Part shown: positions 52,906 to 62,591 of the stretch, piece by piece
Position numbering within the stretch: the stretch's first letter is position 1
How the letters are laid out: every line of letters begins with the position of its first letter
The notes under the pieces: generated by a model
The model's input: the letters and a program-made list of their open reading frames with translations, nothing else
Database searches by the model: none
Told to the model about the DNA's origin: nothing
Position numbers and translations under genes: made by a program
Source: Pseudopontixanthobacter vadosimaris
Lineage (GTDB): Bacteria > Pseudomonadota > Alphaproteobacteria > Sphingomonadales > Sphingomonadaceae
Direction: 5' to 3'
Assembly (NCBI RefSeq): GCF_012979275.1
Contig: NZ_JABASZ010000036.1
Coordinates: 62,001 to 126,000 of the forward strand
DNA: 64,000 nucleotides

Positions 52906-54216
52906 TCAGCCGAACACCCGCTTGAATATCGTGTCAACTTCGCGGAAGTGATATTCGAGGTCGAATTTCTCCTCCAGCTCCTTGTCGGACAAGGCGGCGG
53001 TGACCTGCGGATCGTCCTTCAGAAGTTGCAGCAGGCTGAGCCGCCCGTCGGATTCCCACACTTTCATGGCATTGCGCTGGACGATGGCATAGGCATCCTC
53101 GCGCGACACGCCCGCTTGCGTCAGTGCCAGCAGCACCCGCTGCGAATGGACGAGGCCGCCCATCCGGTCGAGATTGGCCTGCATCCGTTCGGGATAGACC
53201 AGCAGCTTGTCCACGACGCCGGTCAGACGCGCCAGCGCGAAATCGAGCGTGATGGTCGCGTCCGGCCCGATGAAGCGTTCCACGCTGGAATGGGAAATAT
53301 CGCGTTCGTGCCACAGGGCGACATTTTCCAGCGCGGGCAGGGCGTAGGCGCGGATCATGCGCGCCTGTCCGGTCAGATTCTCCGTCAGGATCGGGTTGCG
53401 CTTGTGCGGCATGGCGCTCGACCCCTTCTGTCCGGGTGAGAAATATTCCTCCGCCTCCAGAACCTCCGTCCGTTGCAGATGCCTGATCTCAACGGCGAGC
53501 CGCTCGATCGAGCCGGCGATCACCGCCAGCGTGGCGAAATACATGGCGTGGCGGTCACGGGGGATCACCTGCGTCGACACCGGTTCGACCGCCAGGCCCA
53601 GGCGTTCGGCCACATGCGCCTCGACCGCGGGATTGATATTGGCGAAAGTGCCGACCGCTCCCGATATCGCGCAGGTCGCGATCTCGGCCCGGGCGTTTAC
53701 GAGCCGCTGGCGGCAGCGCCTGAATTCGGCATGGGCCTGCGCCAGCTTCAGGCCGAAAGTGACCGGTTCGGCATGGATGCCGTGGCTGCGCCCGATGGTA
53801 GGCGTGTATTTATGCTCCTCCGCCCGTTTCTTCAGCGCGGCGAGAAGCAGGTCCAGATCCTCGAGCAATATGTCGGACGCACGCGCCAGCTGGATTGCCA
53901 GCGTGGTGTCGAGCACGTCGGAACTGGTCATTCCCTGATGCATGAAGCGGGCTTCCTCGCCCACCTGCTCCGATACCCAGGTCAGAAAGGCGATGACATC
54001 GTGCTTCGTGACGGCCTCGATAGCGTCGATGGCTTCGACATCGATGGCGGGGTTCGTCTCCCACCAGTCCCACAGCGCCTTGCCCGCGCTTTCCGGTACG
54101 ACGCCCAGCTGCCCCAGCTTCGTGGTGGCATGCGCCTCGATCTCGAACCAGATGCGGTAACGCGCTTCCGCTTCCCAGATGGCGGACATTTGCGGGCGGG
54201 CGTAGCGGGGGACCAT
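52906..54216 (-). CDS. purB: Adenylosuccinate lyase
   Basis: A 436-residue enzyme acting twice in purine synthesis. The signature SSAMPHKRNP (GQKGSSAMPHKRNPI) is present, along with the FMHQGMTSSDVLDT and IGRSHGIHAEP regions that carry catalytic His/Ser. The start MVPRYARPQMSAIW at 54216 agrees with the family; a longer frame adds 21 unlikely residues. It is the first gene of the purB-to-folC stretch, with about 70 bases before lapA, so the operon promoter may lie upstream of it or in that gap. Confidence 0.96.
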   Translation of the reverse strand: MVPRYARPQMSAIWEAEARYRIWFEIEAHATTKLGQLGVVPESAGKALWDWWETNPAIDVEAIDAIEAVTKHDVIAFLTWVSEQVGEEARFMHQGMTSSDVLDTTLAIQLARASDILLEDLDLLLAALKKRAEEHKYTPTIGRSHGIHAEPVTFGLKLAQAHAEFRRCRQRLVNARAEIATCAISGAVGTFANINPAVEAHVAERLGLAVEPVSTQVIPRDRHAMYFATLAVIAGSIERLAVEIRHLQRTEVLEAEEYFSPGQKGSSAMPHKRNPILTENLTGQARMIRAYALPALENVALWHERDISHSSVERFIGPDATITLDFALARLTGVVDKLLVYPERMQANLDRMGGLVHSQRVLLALTQAGVSREDAYAIVQRNAMKVWESDGRLSLLQLLKDDPQVTAALSDKELEEKFDLEYHFREVDTIFKRVFG

Positions 54217-54432
54217 GATGTTTCCGTTCTGATCATTGGCGCAGGGTTGAAGATCGTCCGGTGCAGCAGGCATTGCCATGCTGCACCGGATGCGCGGCTA
54301 AGGGGCTAAGCCTCCCTGCGCAAGAGCGACAGGTGCGGCATCCACGGCGAATGCGGCGTAATCCGCATTGCAAGGACTCAGCTTCCGTGGTTGAACGGTG
54401 CCATTCAGGGGTTGGATGGAACTGGGGCAATT

Positions 54433-57240
54433 ATGTCTGGGCTTTGGCGTTTTTGGGCGAGTCTGCCCGTGCTGGCGATCGCGGCACCGGTCCTTGCAGG
54501 TGAAACCGTGCGCTACGAAAGGGCGCCGGAATGGGTAGAGCCGCAGTCGGTTCTTTCCGCGAGCGACACGAAAGGGCCGGCTGAAGTTCTGCTGGTCTGG
54601 CAACACCGCCTGGAAGACGGACAGGTGCATTCCTTTCGCGACCGCGCCGTGCGGATCGACAACAGCGATTCGCTAACATCCGAGGGGACGTTGCAGCTCG
54701 AATGGATGCCCGACAAGGGCGACCTGTTCGTCCACTCGCTGCAGATTCTGCGTGATGGAGCAACCATCGACCTGCTCGCCGAAGGAGAAAAATTCGAGAT
54801 CATCCGGCGCGAGCGCGACCTTGAAAATCGATTGCTCGACGGGAAACTTACCGCAACGCTTGCCGTCCCGGGCCTGAGGCAGGGCGACGTGCTGCGGATG
54901 AGCCACTCGGTCACCGTGCGCGATCAGGCGCTGGGTAAGGACATGCAGGCCTATCAATATCTGCCTTCCGCGCCGCACCGCATCGGCACAGGCATGATGC
55001 TGGCGAGTTGGCCCGCCGATCTGGATGTGAAATGGCAGGCGGGGCCGGATGTCGAACTGGCGGAACCCGAGCTTAAAGGAGGCTATCGCTGGCTCCGTGC
55101 CGATTTCCCGCTGCCGAAGCGCGACAATCTGCCCGGCGATGCACCATCGCGCTACAGCCGCGCCAGCATGGTCCGCATGGCGACCTATGAAGACTGGCGC
55201 GATCTGTCGCGCAGCATGGCACCGCATTACATTGCGGCGGCTAATATCGCCCGAAGTGGCGGCGCCTCCGCCGAGGTGTCGCGGATCATGGCGGCAAGTG
55301 CCGATCCGCTGGAGCGCGCCGCGATGGCGACTCGCATCGTGCAGGACGAGGTCAGCTATCTGCTCGACGGGCTGGATGGCGGCAATTACCTGCCGCAGGA
55401 TGCCTACGATACCTGGGCGAAACGCTATGGCGACTGCAAGGCAAAATCCGTTCTGCTGACGGCCATGCTGCGCCGCATGGGCATCGCCGCCGACCCGGTG
55501 CTGGTGACCACCCGGGGCGGGGACGCGATACCCGAATTGCTGCCGATGCCGGGCAATTTCGACCACATGATCGTGCGGGCGAATATCGGCGGCACGGATT
55601 ACTGGCTGGACGGCACCAGCACGGCGACGCGGTTGACGAATATCGGTGAAGTGCCGGCATTCCATTATGCCCTGCCGCTTGTGACCGAAGGAGCCGATCT
55701 GGTGCCCATGACGCAAAGGGCGCAGCCATACCCCGACAATATCGTCGAGATTCAGCTGGACCAGTCCGCAGGATTCGACCTGCCGTCCATCATCACCATG
55801 ACCAATCGCTTTGCCGGGGTCAGCAGCGCGAATATCAAGAACTTCGTCGATTCGGCAGACGAGGACGCGCGCCGCGAACTGGCCAGAAACATGGTTCCAG
55901 GCACAATGGACGGAGGACAGATCGTCTCCGTCGATCTGGATTACGACGACGATGCGGCCGTGGGAACGATCAAGGTCGTCGGAGTAGCTATGACCGCTTT
56001 CGCTTATGAGCGGGGCGAGATTTCTTCGGATCTGAAGATCCTTACCGGAAACGGACAATTCACGGCTGATCGCGCCCGCGCCGCGTGGCGCGATATTCCC
56101 GTGGCGACGTCCGGCCCGAGGCGCCAGCGCTGGACCATCGCCATGACCCTGCCTGATGGCGGCAGGGATTACCGGATCGAAGGCGAAGGCAATGTCGATG
56201 CGGCCGCAGCGAACACGCTGTATCGTCGCACGTTCCGCCGGGATGGCGCCGTGCTGACGGTGTCGGATGACGCGACGTGGATGGCCGGTGAAATCGCGGC
56301 CGAGGACATCCCCGCGCAGAAGCAGGCGGTGCTCGCCCTCGCCAATGCCGATTTCAGGGTTGTGGCACCCGGCGATGCGAAATGGCGCTGGGACTATTCC
56401 GAAGACGAACTGACCCGCAGGCTTGCCCCGGCCGCGAGGCTGCACGACCGCGCCGTGGCGGAGGCCGATGAGGACGATTACAACCCGCTTCTGTCACGGG
56501 CCCGCTTTGCCGCCACCTATTTCGACTACGAACGCGCGATGGCAGATTATGCGCGTGTGCTGGGCGGCGAACCCACAGCGGACCTTCACCTCGAGCGGGC
56601 GCTCGCCGCCAGCGCAATCGGTCTTGACGAAAGCCGTCTCGCCGATCTGCGCGCAGCCTATGATTTGCAGCCCGATGTGGATATCGGCACGGAACTGGCG
56701 GTGCAACTTGGCGCAATGGGCCGGACCGAAGAAGCGCTCGATCTCCTGGATGCCCTGCCTGCAGCGCAGGAGGCGCTCGACACGGTGGCCGGCTCGCGCG
56801 CCGAAATATTGGCAGGGGCCGGGCGCACGGAAGAAGGATTTCGGATCATCTCCGAACGGGTTGCCGCGCGTGATGCTTCCGCGGCCATTCTGAACGAAGA
56901 CTGCTGGTTCCGTGGACGGTTTGCCGCCGCCATCAAGTCTGCCTTGAACGATGCGCTGGAAATCTGCACGCGGGCCGTCGAAAGCGCCGCTCACGCGGCC
57001 GCTCCCATGGATAGCAGGGCGCTGGTGCATTACCGCCTCGGCAATCTGCCGCAGGCGCTGGCCGATCTCGACGAGGTTCTGAAGCTTGCGCCCGCTCAGG
57101 GTTCTTCGCGTTACTTGCGCGGAGTGGTTCGGCTGGAAGAGGGCGACAGGGGCGGGAAGGCGGATATCGAGGCGGCATTGCGGCAGTGGCCGGCGCTGCG
57201 GGACACTTTCGCGGAATGGGGGATTGAGCCGAAGATCTGA
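54433..57240 (+). CDS. DUF3857/transglutaminase-like protein with TPR-like C-terminus
   Basis: A 935-residue exported protein with a signal peptide (RFWASLPVLAIAAPVLA). After it comes a DUF3857 beta-rich domain (about 40-230), then a transglutaminase-like fold with an apparently complete triad: C335 in YGDCKAKS, H378 in NFDHMIV, D393 in YWLDG. Residues 640-930 are Ala/Leu/Asp/Glu-rich helical repeats like TPRs (ADYARVLGGEPTADLHLERALAA; LGNLPQALADLDEVLKLAP). Family members are common in Bacteroidetes and sphingomonads with unknown substrates. It lies between divergent purB and convergent radC. Confidence 0.82.
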   Translation: MSGLWRFWASLPVLAIAAPVLAGETVRYERAPEWVEPQSVLSASDTKGPAEVLLVWQHRLEDGQVHSFRDRAVRIDNSDSLTSEGTLQLEWMPDKGDLFVHSLQILRDGATIDLLAEGEKFEIIRRERDLENRLLDGKLTATLAVPGLRQGDVLRMSHSVTVRDQALGKDMQAYQYLPSAPHRIGTGMMLASWPADLDVKWQAGPDVELAEPELKGGYRWLRADFPLPKRDNLPGDAPSRYSRASMVRMATYEDWRDLSRSMAPHYIAAANIARSGGASAEVSRIMAASADPLERAAMATRIVQDEVSYLLDGLDGGNYLPQDAYDTWAKRYGDCKAKSVLLTAMLRRMGIAADPVLVTTRGGDAIPELLPMPGNFDHMIVRANIGGTDYWLDGTSTATRLTNIGEVPAFHYALPLVTEGADLVPMTQRAQPYPDNIVEIQLDQSAGFDLPSIITMTNRFAGVSSANIKNFVDSADEDARRELARNMVPGTMDGGQIVSVDLDYDDDAAVGTIKVVGVAMTAFAYERGEISSDLKILTGNGQFTADRARAAWRDIPVATSGPRRQRWTIAMTLPDGGRDYRIEGEGNVDAAAANTLYRRTFRRDGAVLTVSDDATWMAGEIAAEDIPAQKQAVLALANADFRVVAPGDAKWRWDYSEDELTRRLAPAARLHDRAVAEADEDDYNPLLSRARFAATYFDYERAMADYARVLGGEPTADLHLERALAASAIGLDESRLADLRAAYDLQPDVDIGTELAVQLGAMGRTEEALDLLDALPAAQEALDTVAGSRAEILAGAGRTEEGFRIISERVAARDASAAILNEDCWFRGRFAAAIKSALNDALEICTRAVESAAHAAAPMDSRALVHYRLGNLPQALADLDEVLKLAPAQGSSRYLRGVVRLEEGDRGGKADIEAALRQWPALRDTFAEWGIEPKI

Positions 57241-57256
57241 CTTCATCTCCGGAGGA

Positions 57257-58015
57257 TCAGATCAGACCCTTCGTTCGCAGCGAGACATGGCCGTCGCGCC
57301 CGACGATAATGTGGTCATGCACGACGATGCCGAGCAGCCGACCGGCTTCCGCGATCCTGTTGGTGATCTGGATATCGGCGCGGCTGGGTTCGGGATTGCC
57401 GCTGGGATGGTTGTGAACGAGGATCAGGGCGCTTGCCCCGATATCCAGCGCCTGACGGATTACCTCGCGCGGGTGGACCGCAGCCTCGTCGATCGACCCG
57501 TCGCCGACATGATGGTCCAGCACGAGGCGATTTTGCGTATTGAGGAACAGCACCCGGACCCGCTCGACCGTCAGATGGGCCATGTCGATGGTGAGATAGT
57601 CGATCAGCGCCTGCCAGCTGCCCAGCACCGGCTTCTGCGTGATCTCGCTACGCGCCATCCGCCGCGCGGCCAGGGCAACGCTCTTGAGCGCGGCGGCAGT
57701 CGTTTCGCCGACGCCTTTTACGGATTGCAGCGCACCCGGATCGGCGTTCAGAACCGCGGGCAGGCTGCCGAACCGCTTGATAAGAGCCTTGGCCACGGGT
57801 TTGGTGTCGCCCTGCCGCATCCCGGCGAACAGCAGATATTCCAGCACCTCGTAATCGGCCAGGGCTTCGGCACCGCCGTCCAGCAGCCGCTGGCGCAGGC
57901 GGGCGCGGTGGCCCTTGCCGGGGTGCTCCGATCGATCTTCAGCTTCAGGCAATTTTTCCCCCGCCAGTAATCGGCCGAAAGCGGCGCCCGCGACATTGGG
58001 AGCGGCACGGTCCAT
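57257..58015 (-). CDS. radC: RadC-family JAB-domain protein
   Basis: A 252-residue protein with N-terminal helix-hairpin-helix (LQSVKGVGETTAAALKSVALAAR) and a C-terminal JAB/MPN-like domain bearing the metal motif VHNHPSGNPEPSRAD and VHPREV. This is the domain set of RadC (DUF2466), whose DNA-repair role is disputed. The ATG at 58015 is the nearest clear start, since the longer frame runs into unrelated sequence. Start codons of this gene and the YdbH-like gene are 36 bases apart and divergent. Confidence 0.92.
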   Translation of the reverse strand: MDRAAPNVAGAAFGRLLAGEKLPEAEDRSEHPGKGHRARLRQRLLDGGAEALADYEVLEYLLFAGMRQGDTKPVAKALIKRFGSLPAVLNADPGALQSVKGVGETTAAALKSVALAARRMARSEITQKPVLGSWQALIDYLTIDMAHLTVERVRVLFLNTQNRLVLDHHVGDGSIDEAAVHPREVIRQALDIGASALILVHNHPSGNPEPSRADIQITNRIAEAGRLLGIVVHDHIIVGRDGHVSLRTKGLI

Positions 58016-58051
58016 TGCCTTTGCAGCGGCTTCGGCGCAAGTGGGTGAGGC

Positions 58052-61000
58052 ATGGCGCTGACGGACGAAAACAGTCTCGAACAAGAGCAAACTGCGCCCA
58101 GCGGGCGTAGCCGGCTGTTCTGGATCATGTGGTCGGGCCTCGCAGCGGCGATCCTGGCGGCCGCCGTGCTGGCGACAGCCTGGTTCTCGCGCGAGAATAT
58201 CGCGCGCGACCTGATCGAGGATCAATTGGCAGCGCTCGACCTGCCCGCGACCTACGATATCGAGAAGATCGCCGGGCGCGAGCAGATCCTGCGCAATATC
58301 GTGGTCGGCGATCCTGACGATCCGGATCTGACGGTCGAACGCGCGTCCATCGCGCTGACCTATGACGGCTTCGGCTTTCCCGAACTGGGCCGCATAGAAT
58401 TGCTGCGCCCGCGTCTGTTCGGATCGTGGCGCGGCGGCAGGGTGAGCTTCGGCAGTCTCGACAAGGTGCTGTTCCCGGACAGCGGCGCGCCGCCCGGATT
58501 GCCGGAGATCGATCTGGCGATCCGCGACGGACGCGCTTTGCTGGCGACGGACTACGGCAAAATCGGCCTGAAGGCGGAGGGTTCCGGCAGGCTCGACGAC
58601 GGGTTCACAGGAATGGTGGCGGCAACCGCGCCGACGATCGCGGCGGCAGGTTGCAAGGTGGGAAATGCGACGGCCTATGGGCGGATCGGATCGACTGCGG
58701 ATGGACTGACCTTCGCTGGTCCCCTGCGCTTCTCCGCGCTCGAATGCCCGTCACAGGCGGTGGTCCTGCGCGATACGTCCTTGCGGACGGAACTGCGTAC
58801 CGACGCTGCTTTCGATCGTTTTGGCGTGACCACCCGCATCTCCGCCGGACGGGGACAGCTGGATGCTGCTTTTCTGAACGGGCTGACGGGGACGGTCCGG
58901 GCGGATCTGAGCGGCGGGCGCGTGACGTCGAGCTACGCTCTTGCAGCCAGAGGCGCGCAGACGGGTCAGATCCGTGCGGCGTTGCTGACTGCCGAAGGGA
59001 CGTTTCGCGCCAGCAATGGACTTTCGCGATGGGAAGCGGATGCGGATGTGGAGGCGAATGGCATCAGGCCCGGCGATTCGCTCGACAGGCTGATCGCCGG
59101 CCTGGGCATTCAGACCAGTGGCACTTTGCTGAACCCGCTGCTTCGTAAATTGCGCGGGGCCTTCGCCGCAGCGGCACCCGGCAGCAGGCTCGCTGCCTCG
59201 GCTATCCTGCGCCGCAACGACGAACGGACCACGATCATCGTTCCCGAGGCTCGCCTGCGGTTGGGCGGGGGCGCAACCCTGCTGCGACTGTCCAGCGCCC
59301 AATTACGCACCAACCCCAAGGGCCGGGCGCTGTTTTCCGGCAATTTCGTCACCGGTGGGGCGGGTATTCCCCTCATTTCCGGGCGCACGGAACGGGGTGA
59401 AAGCGGCGACCTCGTCCTGCGGCTTGCCATGCGTGAATATTCGGCCGGTACATCGCGGCTTGCCCTGCCCAGTTTGGAAATGCGGCAGGCAGCGGACGGG
59501 GGGCTGCGGTTTACGGGGACCGCACGGGCATCCGGACCGCTACCGGGCGGATTCGTCCGCGACCTGGCATTGCCTGTCGACGGCAGTTATTCGGCCGCGG
59601 GCGAACTGGCGCTGTGGCGCCATTGCACGGATGTGCGTTTCAGCCGGCTGCAATATGCCAATCTGACGGTGCGGGGGCGGGCGATTACCCTCTGTCCCGA
59701 GAACGGAGCGCCGATCCTGCGTAATGGCCAGGGCGATCTGCGGATCGCTGCACGGGCGCCATCGCTGGACGTTTCGGGAAACCTTGGATCGACCCCGATC
59801 GCCTTGAGCAGCGGCGCGCTGCGCTTCGCCTATCCCGGTGTGCTCGACATCCAGAATGTAAAGGCCGCCATAGGCCCGAAAGCCACGGCGACGCTTTTCC
59901 GCATCCGCGGGCTGCAGGCGCGGCTGGAGCCGGGAGGGGGGATCGGCGGCGTTTTCGACGATGCCGACGTGACCATAGCGAATGTTCCTCTCGACCTGCT
60001 CGGTACCAGCGGCAACTGGACATATGCCGGGGGCGCACTCTCGCTGGGCGAAGCCGGCTTCGTTTTGCAGGACAGGGCCGACCCCGACAGGTTCGAACCG
60101 CTGGATGCGCGGAATGCGACACTTACGCTGCGTGCCAATCGCATCGTCGCGGCAGCAGACCTCTACAGCCCTGTCAGCGACCGGCTGATTGCCGGCGTCG
60201 CGCTCCGGCACGATCTTTCGGACGGGACCGGCTTTGCCGATCTCGCCGTCCCCGGCATCGTATTCGATGACAAGCTGCAGCCCGACCAGCTGAGCCGCCT
60301 CGCGCTGGGTGTGGTTGCCAATACGCGCGGCATGGTGACCGGCACCGGACGGCTTGACTGGAATGCCGCAGGTGTGCGCAGCACCGGGGCGTTCTCTTCG
60401 CAAGCGCTGGATTTTGCAGCGGCATTCGGGCCGGTGCAGGGTGCCTCGGGAACGGTGGTGTTTTCCGACCTGCTCGGCCTGACGACGGCGCCGAATCAGC
60501 GCATATCGGTGCGCTCGGTCAACCCCGGCATAGAAGTGACCGGCGGGACCGTATCCTTCGCCTTGCGGAGCGGCAAAGTCCTGGCGGTGGAGGGCGCCAG
60601 CTGGCCTTTCCTCGGCGGCACGCTCACCCTTGCCGAAGTGGATCTGAACCTCGGCAGTCCGGAGGAACGTCGCTATGTCTTCCACATCACCGGCCTCAGC
60701 GCCGCCCGCTTCATCGAAAATTTCGGGCTGGAGAATTTCGCTGCGCGCGGCACCTTCGACGGGCGAATTCCGGTCATCTTCGATGCAGCAGGAAACGGCA
60801 GGATCGAGGGCGGATTGCTCATCTCCCGCGCGCCCGGCGGCACGATCTCCTATGTCGGCGAACTGACCTACGAAGACCTTTCAGCCATGGCGAATTTTGC
60901 ATTCGATGCCCTGAAAGCGATCAATTATTCGGAAATGCGCATTGCAATGGACGGCGAACTGACCGGCGAACTCGTGACCCGCGTCCGTTTCGATGGGGTG

Positions 61001-61291
61001 ACGCAAGGGGAAGGCACGAGGAGCAATTTCATCACCCGGCGCATTGCCAGGCTGCCGCTGCGCTTCAACATCAACATCCGCGCGCCATTCTACCAGCTCA
61101 TCACCACCATCCGGTCGATCTACGATCCTGAATTCGTGCGCGATCCGCGCGAGCTCGGCCTGCTGTCGGACGATGGCGAGCGGCTGAAGGCCGAGACGAT
61201 CGACCCACCGCCGGCCGAACTCGACGACAATCTGATGCCCGGCACCGAACCCGATATCATTCAGCCCACAGAAAGCGAGAAACTGCCATGA
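58052..61291 (+). CDS. YdbH-family intermembrane phospholipid transport protein (AsmA-like)
   Basis: A 1079-residue protein with one N-terminal transmembrane helix (FWIMWSGLAAAILAAAVLATAWF, about residues 23-45) and a very long beta-rich body of repeated short strands typical of bridge-like AsmA proteins. The C-terminal region (FNINIRAPFYQLITTIRSIYDPEF) matches YdbH. YdbH, with YnbE and YdbL, moves phospholipids between inner and outer membranes in E. coli. Its stop overlaps a YnbE-like lipoprotein start (ATGA) and a YdbL-like gene follows, so the whole three-gene operon is present. Confidence 0.85.
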   Translation: MALTDENSLEQEQTAPSGRSRLFWIMWSGLAAAILAAAVLATAWFSRENIARDLIEDQLAALDLPATYDIEKIAGREQILRNIVVGDPDDPDLTVERASIALTYDGFGFPELGRIELLRPRLFGSWRGGRVSFGSLDKVLFPDSGAPPGLPEIDLAIRDGRALLATDYGKIGLKAEGSGRLDDGFTGMVAATAPTIAAAGCKVGNATAYGRIGSTADGLTFAGPLRFSALECPSQAVVLRDTSLRTELRTDAAFDRFGVTTRISAGRGQLDAAFLNGLTGTVRADLSGGRVTSSYALAARGAQTGQIRAALLTAEGTFRASNGLSRWEADADVEANGIRPGDSLDRLIAGLGIQTSGTLLNPLLRKLRGAFAAAAPGSRLAASAILRRNDERTTIIVPEARLRLGGGATLLRLSSAQLRTNPKGRALFSGNFVTGGAGIPLISGRTERGESGDLVLRLAMREYSAGTSRLALPSLEMRQAADGGLRFTGTARASGPLPGGFVRDLALPVDGSYSAAGELALWRHCTDVRFSRLQYANLTVRGRAITLCPENGAPILRNGQGDLRIAARAPSLDVSGNLGSTPIALSSGALRFAYPGVLDIQNVKAAIGPKATATLFRIRGLQARLEPGGGIGGVFDDADVTIANVPLDLLGTSGNWTYAGGALSLGEAGFVLQDRADPDRFEPLDARNATLTLRANRIVAAADLYSPVSDRLIAGVALRHDLSDGTGFADLAVPGIVFDDKLQPDQLSRLALGVVANTRGMVTGTGRLDWNAAGVRSTGAFSSQALDFAAAFGPVQGASGTVVFSDLLGLTTAPNQRISVRSVNPGIEVTGGTVSFALRSGKVLAVEGASWPFLGGTLTLAEVDLNLGSPEERRYVFHITGLSAARFIENFGLENFAARGTFDGRIPVIFDAAGNGRIEGGLLISRAPGGTISYVGELTYEDLSAMANFAFDALKAINYSEMRIAMDGELTGELVTRVRFDGVTQGEGTRSNFITRRIARLPLRFNINIRAPFYQLITTIRSIYDPEFVRDPRELGLLSDDGERLKAETIDPPPAELDDNLMPGTEPDIIQPTESEKLP

Positions 61292-61503
61292 GGCCTGACA
61301 AACCGACAGCAGGGGTACGGCTGAAAGCCGGGCCTGCCGCCGCCGCCGCGATGCTGGCTCTTGCCCCTGCCGGATGCATATCGGTCAACGCGCCTGAAGA
61401 GCCGATCGTGATCGAGTTGAATATCAATATCCGGCAGGAGGTGATATACAGGCTTGCCGCCGATGCAAGTACGACGATCGACGAGAATGCGGACATCTTC
61501 TAA
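61288..61503 (+). CDS. YnbE-family lipoprotein
   Basis: A 71-residue small lipoprotein: hydrophobic signal ending in PAGC (Cys30), then a short mature part with ELNINIRQEVIYRLAADA, the sequence region that in E. coli YnbE pairs with the YdbH bridge to form an outer-membrane end. ATG overlaps the YdbH stop, and its own TAA overlaps the earliest possible start of the YdbL gene. The order and overlap make the assignment strong in spite of its short length. Confidence 0.85.
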   Translation: MRPDKPTAGVRLKAGPAAAAAMLALAPAGCISVNAPEEPIVIELNINIRQEVIYRLAADASTTIDENADIF

Positions 61504-61559
61504 TGGTGTTCTACGATACTTTGCCGCAGCAGGTGCAAATTGAACTGGAAGTGATTGCA

Positions 61560-61976
61560 ATGACCCGATCTGACCTTCGTCGCTCCTTCGCTCGCGATAT
61601 TCTTGGCGGCATGGTCGCCTTCGCGCTGCTGGCCGGTCCGGTCGCCGGCACGGCACAGGCACAATCCCGCGATCCCGCCTATGATTCCGCGCGCAGCGCC
61701 GGCAAGGTGGGTGAGAAGATGGACGGCTATCTCGGCATCGTCGGGCCGGAAAGCGCCGAGCTGCGCCGGATCGTGAACGACATCAACATCAAGCGTCGTG
61801 CGCTTTATGCCCAGCGCGCCCAGGCGGCCAATGCCACCCTGCAGGAATATGCCCTGACGGCCGGCTGCCTCGCCATCCTGCGCACGGCCCCCGGGGAGAA
61901 ATATCAGGCGCCGGATGGCAGCTGGCACACGCGCACGTCGCAGCCGCCCATGCGCGACAGCCGCTGCCCCGCCTGA
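61560..61976 (+). CDS. YdbL-family (DUF1318) periplasmic protein
   Basis: A 138-residue protein from the chosen start, with a signal peptide (MTRSDLRRSFARDILGGMVAFALLAGPVAGTAQAQ) and the DUF1318 core ARSAGKVGEKMDGYLGIV and VNDINIKRRALYAQRA. An in-frame ATG at 61503 overlaps the YnbE stop and could be the real start, but would precede the signal by 19 residues. YdbL is a chaperone-like third member of the YdbH-YnbE-YdbL set. It ends the operon, before a weak hairpin. Confidence 0.82.
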   Translation: MTRSDLRRSFARDILGGMVAFALLAGPVAGTAQAQSRDPAYDSARSAGKVGEKMDGYLGIVGPESAELRRIVNDINIKRRALYAQRAQAANATLQEYALTAGCLAILRTAPGEKYQAPDGSWHTRTSQPPMRDSRCPA

Positions 61977-61995
61977 CATGGCAAGATCGATCTGA

Positions 61996-62027
61996 GCGCC
62001 GCTCCCGTCAACCGGCAGGGGCGGCGT
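61996..62027 (+). terminator. Weak GC-rich hairpin after the ydbL-like gene
   Basis: GCGCCGCTCC can pair with GGGGCGGCGT (two wobbles) around a 12-base loop. No real T-run follows (CTTGCC). It may end the YdbH operon. Confidence 0.35.
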
Positions 62028-62203
62028 CTTGCCGTGTCGTCTGGCCGGCTGGCCGGTGCGCAGCCTCTCAAGCAAGGCTCGCCGCAGTTGACTCGCCAAC
62101 CTGTGCCGCCTAAGGGGACCGCGCCTTCAGCAGGCTGTTTTCGCCTGTGCCGGTTGTTTGCGTTGAGGTTGGCGTTGCCCGACTTGATATGTAAGGGACA
62201 GGC

Positions 62204-62530
62204 ATGAGCGACGACAAGCCTGCCCGGGAACCCATAGTCGAGGATGCGCGGATCGACGCGCTCGAAGCGCGGCTGAAAGCCGCACGAGAGCGCGAAGAGG
62301 AGCGCAACCGGCCAAAGGCCTCGGTTGCCGATGCGAATTATCGCAGCGGAAACAGGGTGCTGGCGGATCTGCTAGGCGGGATTCTCGGTGGTCTGGTAAT
62401 CGGCTGGGTCATAGACTATTTCGCCGGTACCACGCCCTGGGGTCTGTTGGTGATGCTGTTCCTCGGGATAGTGGTCGCCTTCAGGAATATCATCACGGCG
62501 GCAAACCGTCCGCCCGAAGATCCGCGCTGA
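62204..62530 (+). CDS. atpI: ATP synthase-associated AtpI-like protein
   Basis: A 108-residue protein with an N-terminal charged coiled segment (ARIDALEARLKAAREREEERN) and two transmembrane helices (DLLGGILGGLVIGWVIDYF and WGLLVMLFLGIVVAFRNII). This is the AtpI/Atp1-like form found ahead of atpB in alphaproteobacteria, which helps assemble the c-ring. An AAGGGACAGG site lies before its ATG. It starts the F0 operon. The spacer to atpB is 61 bases. Confidence 0.85.
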   Translation: MSDDKPAREPIVEDARIDALEARLKAAREREEERNRPKASVADANYRSGNRVLADLLGGILGGLVIGWVIDYFAGTTPWGLLVMLFLGIVVAFRNIITAANRPPEDPR

Positions 62531-62591
62531 CGCGGGGATCGGGGCCCTGATAACCAAGCAAAGTCCCATGGGGCGTTAAGGACCTTCAAGC

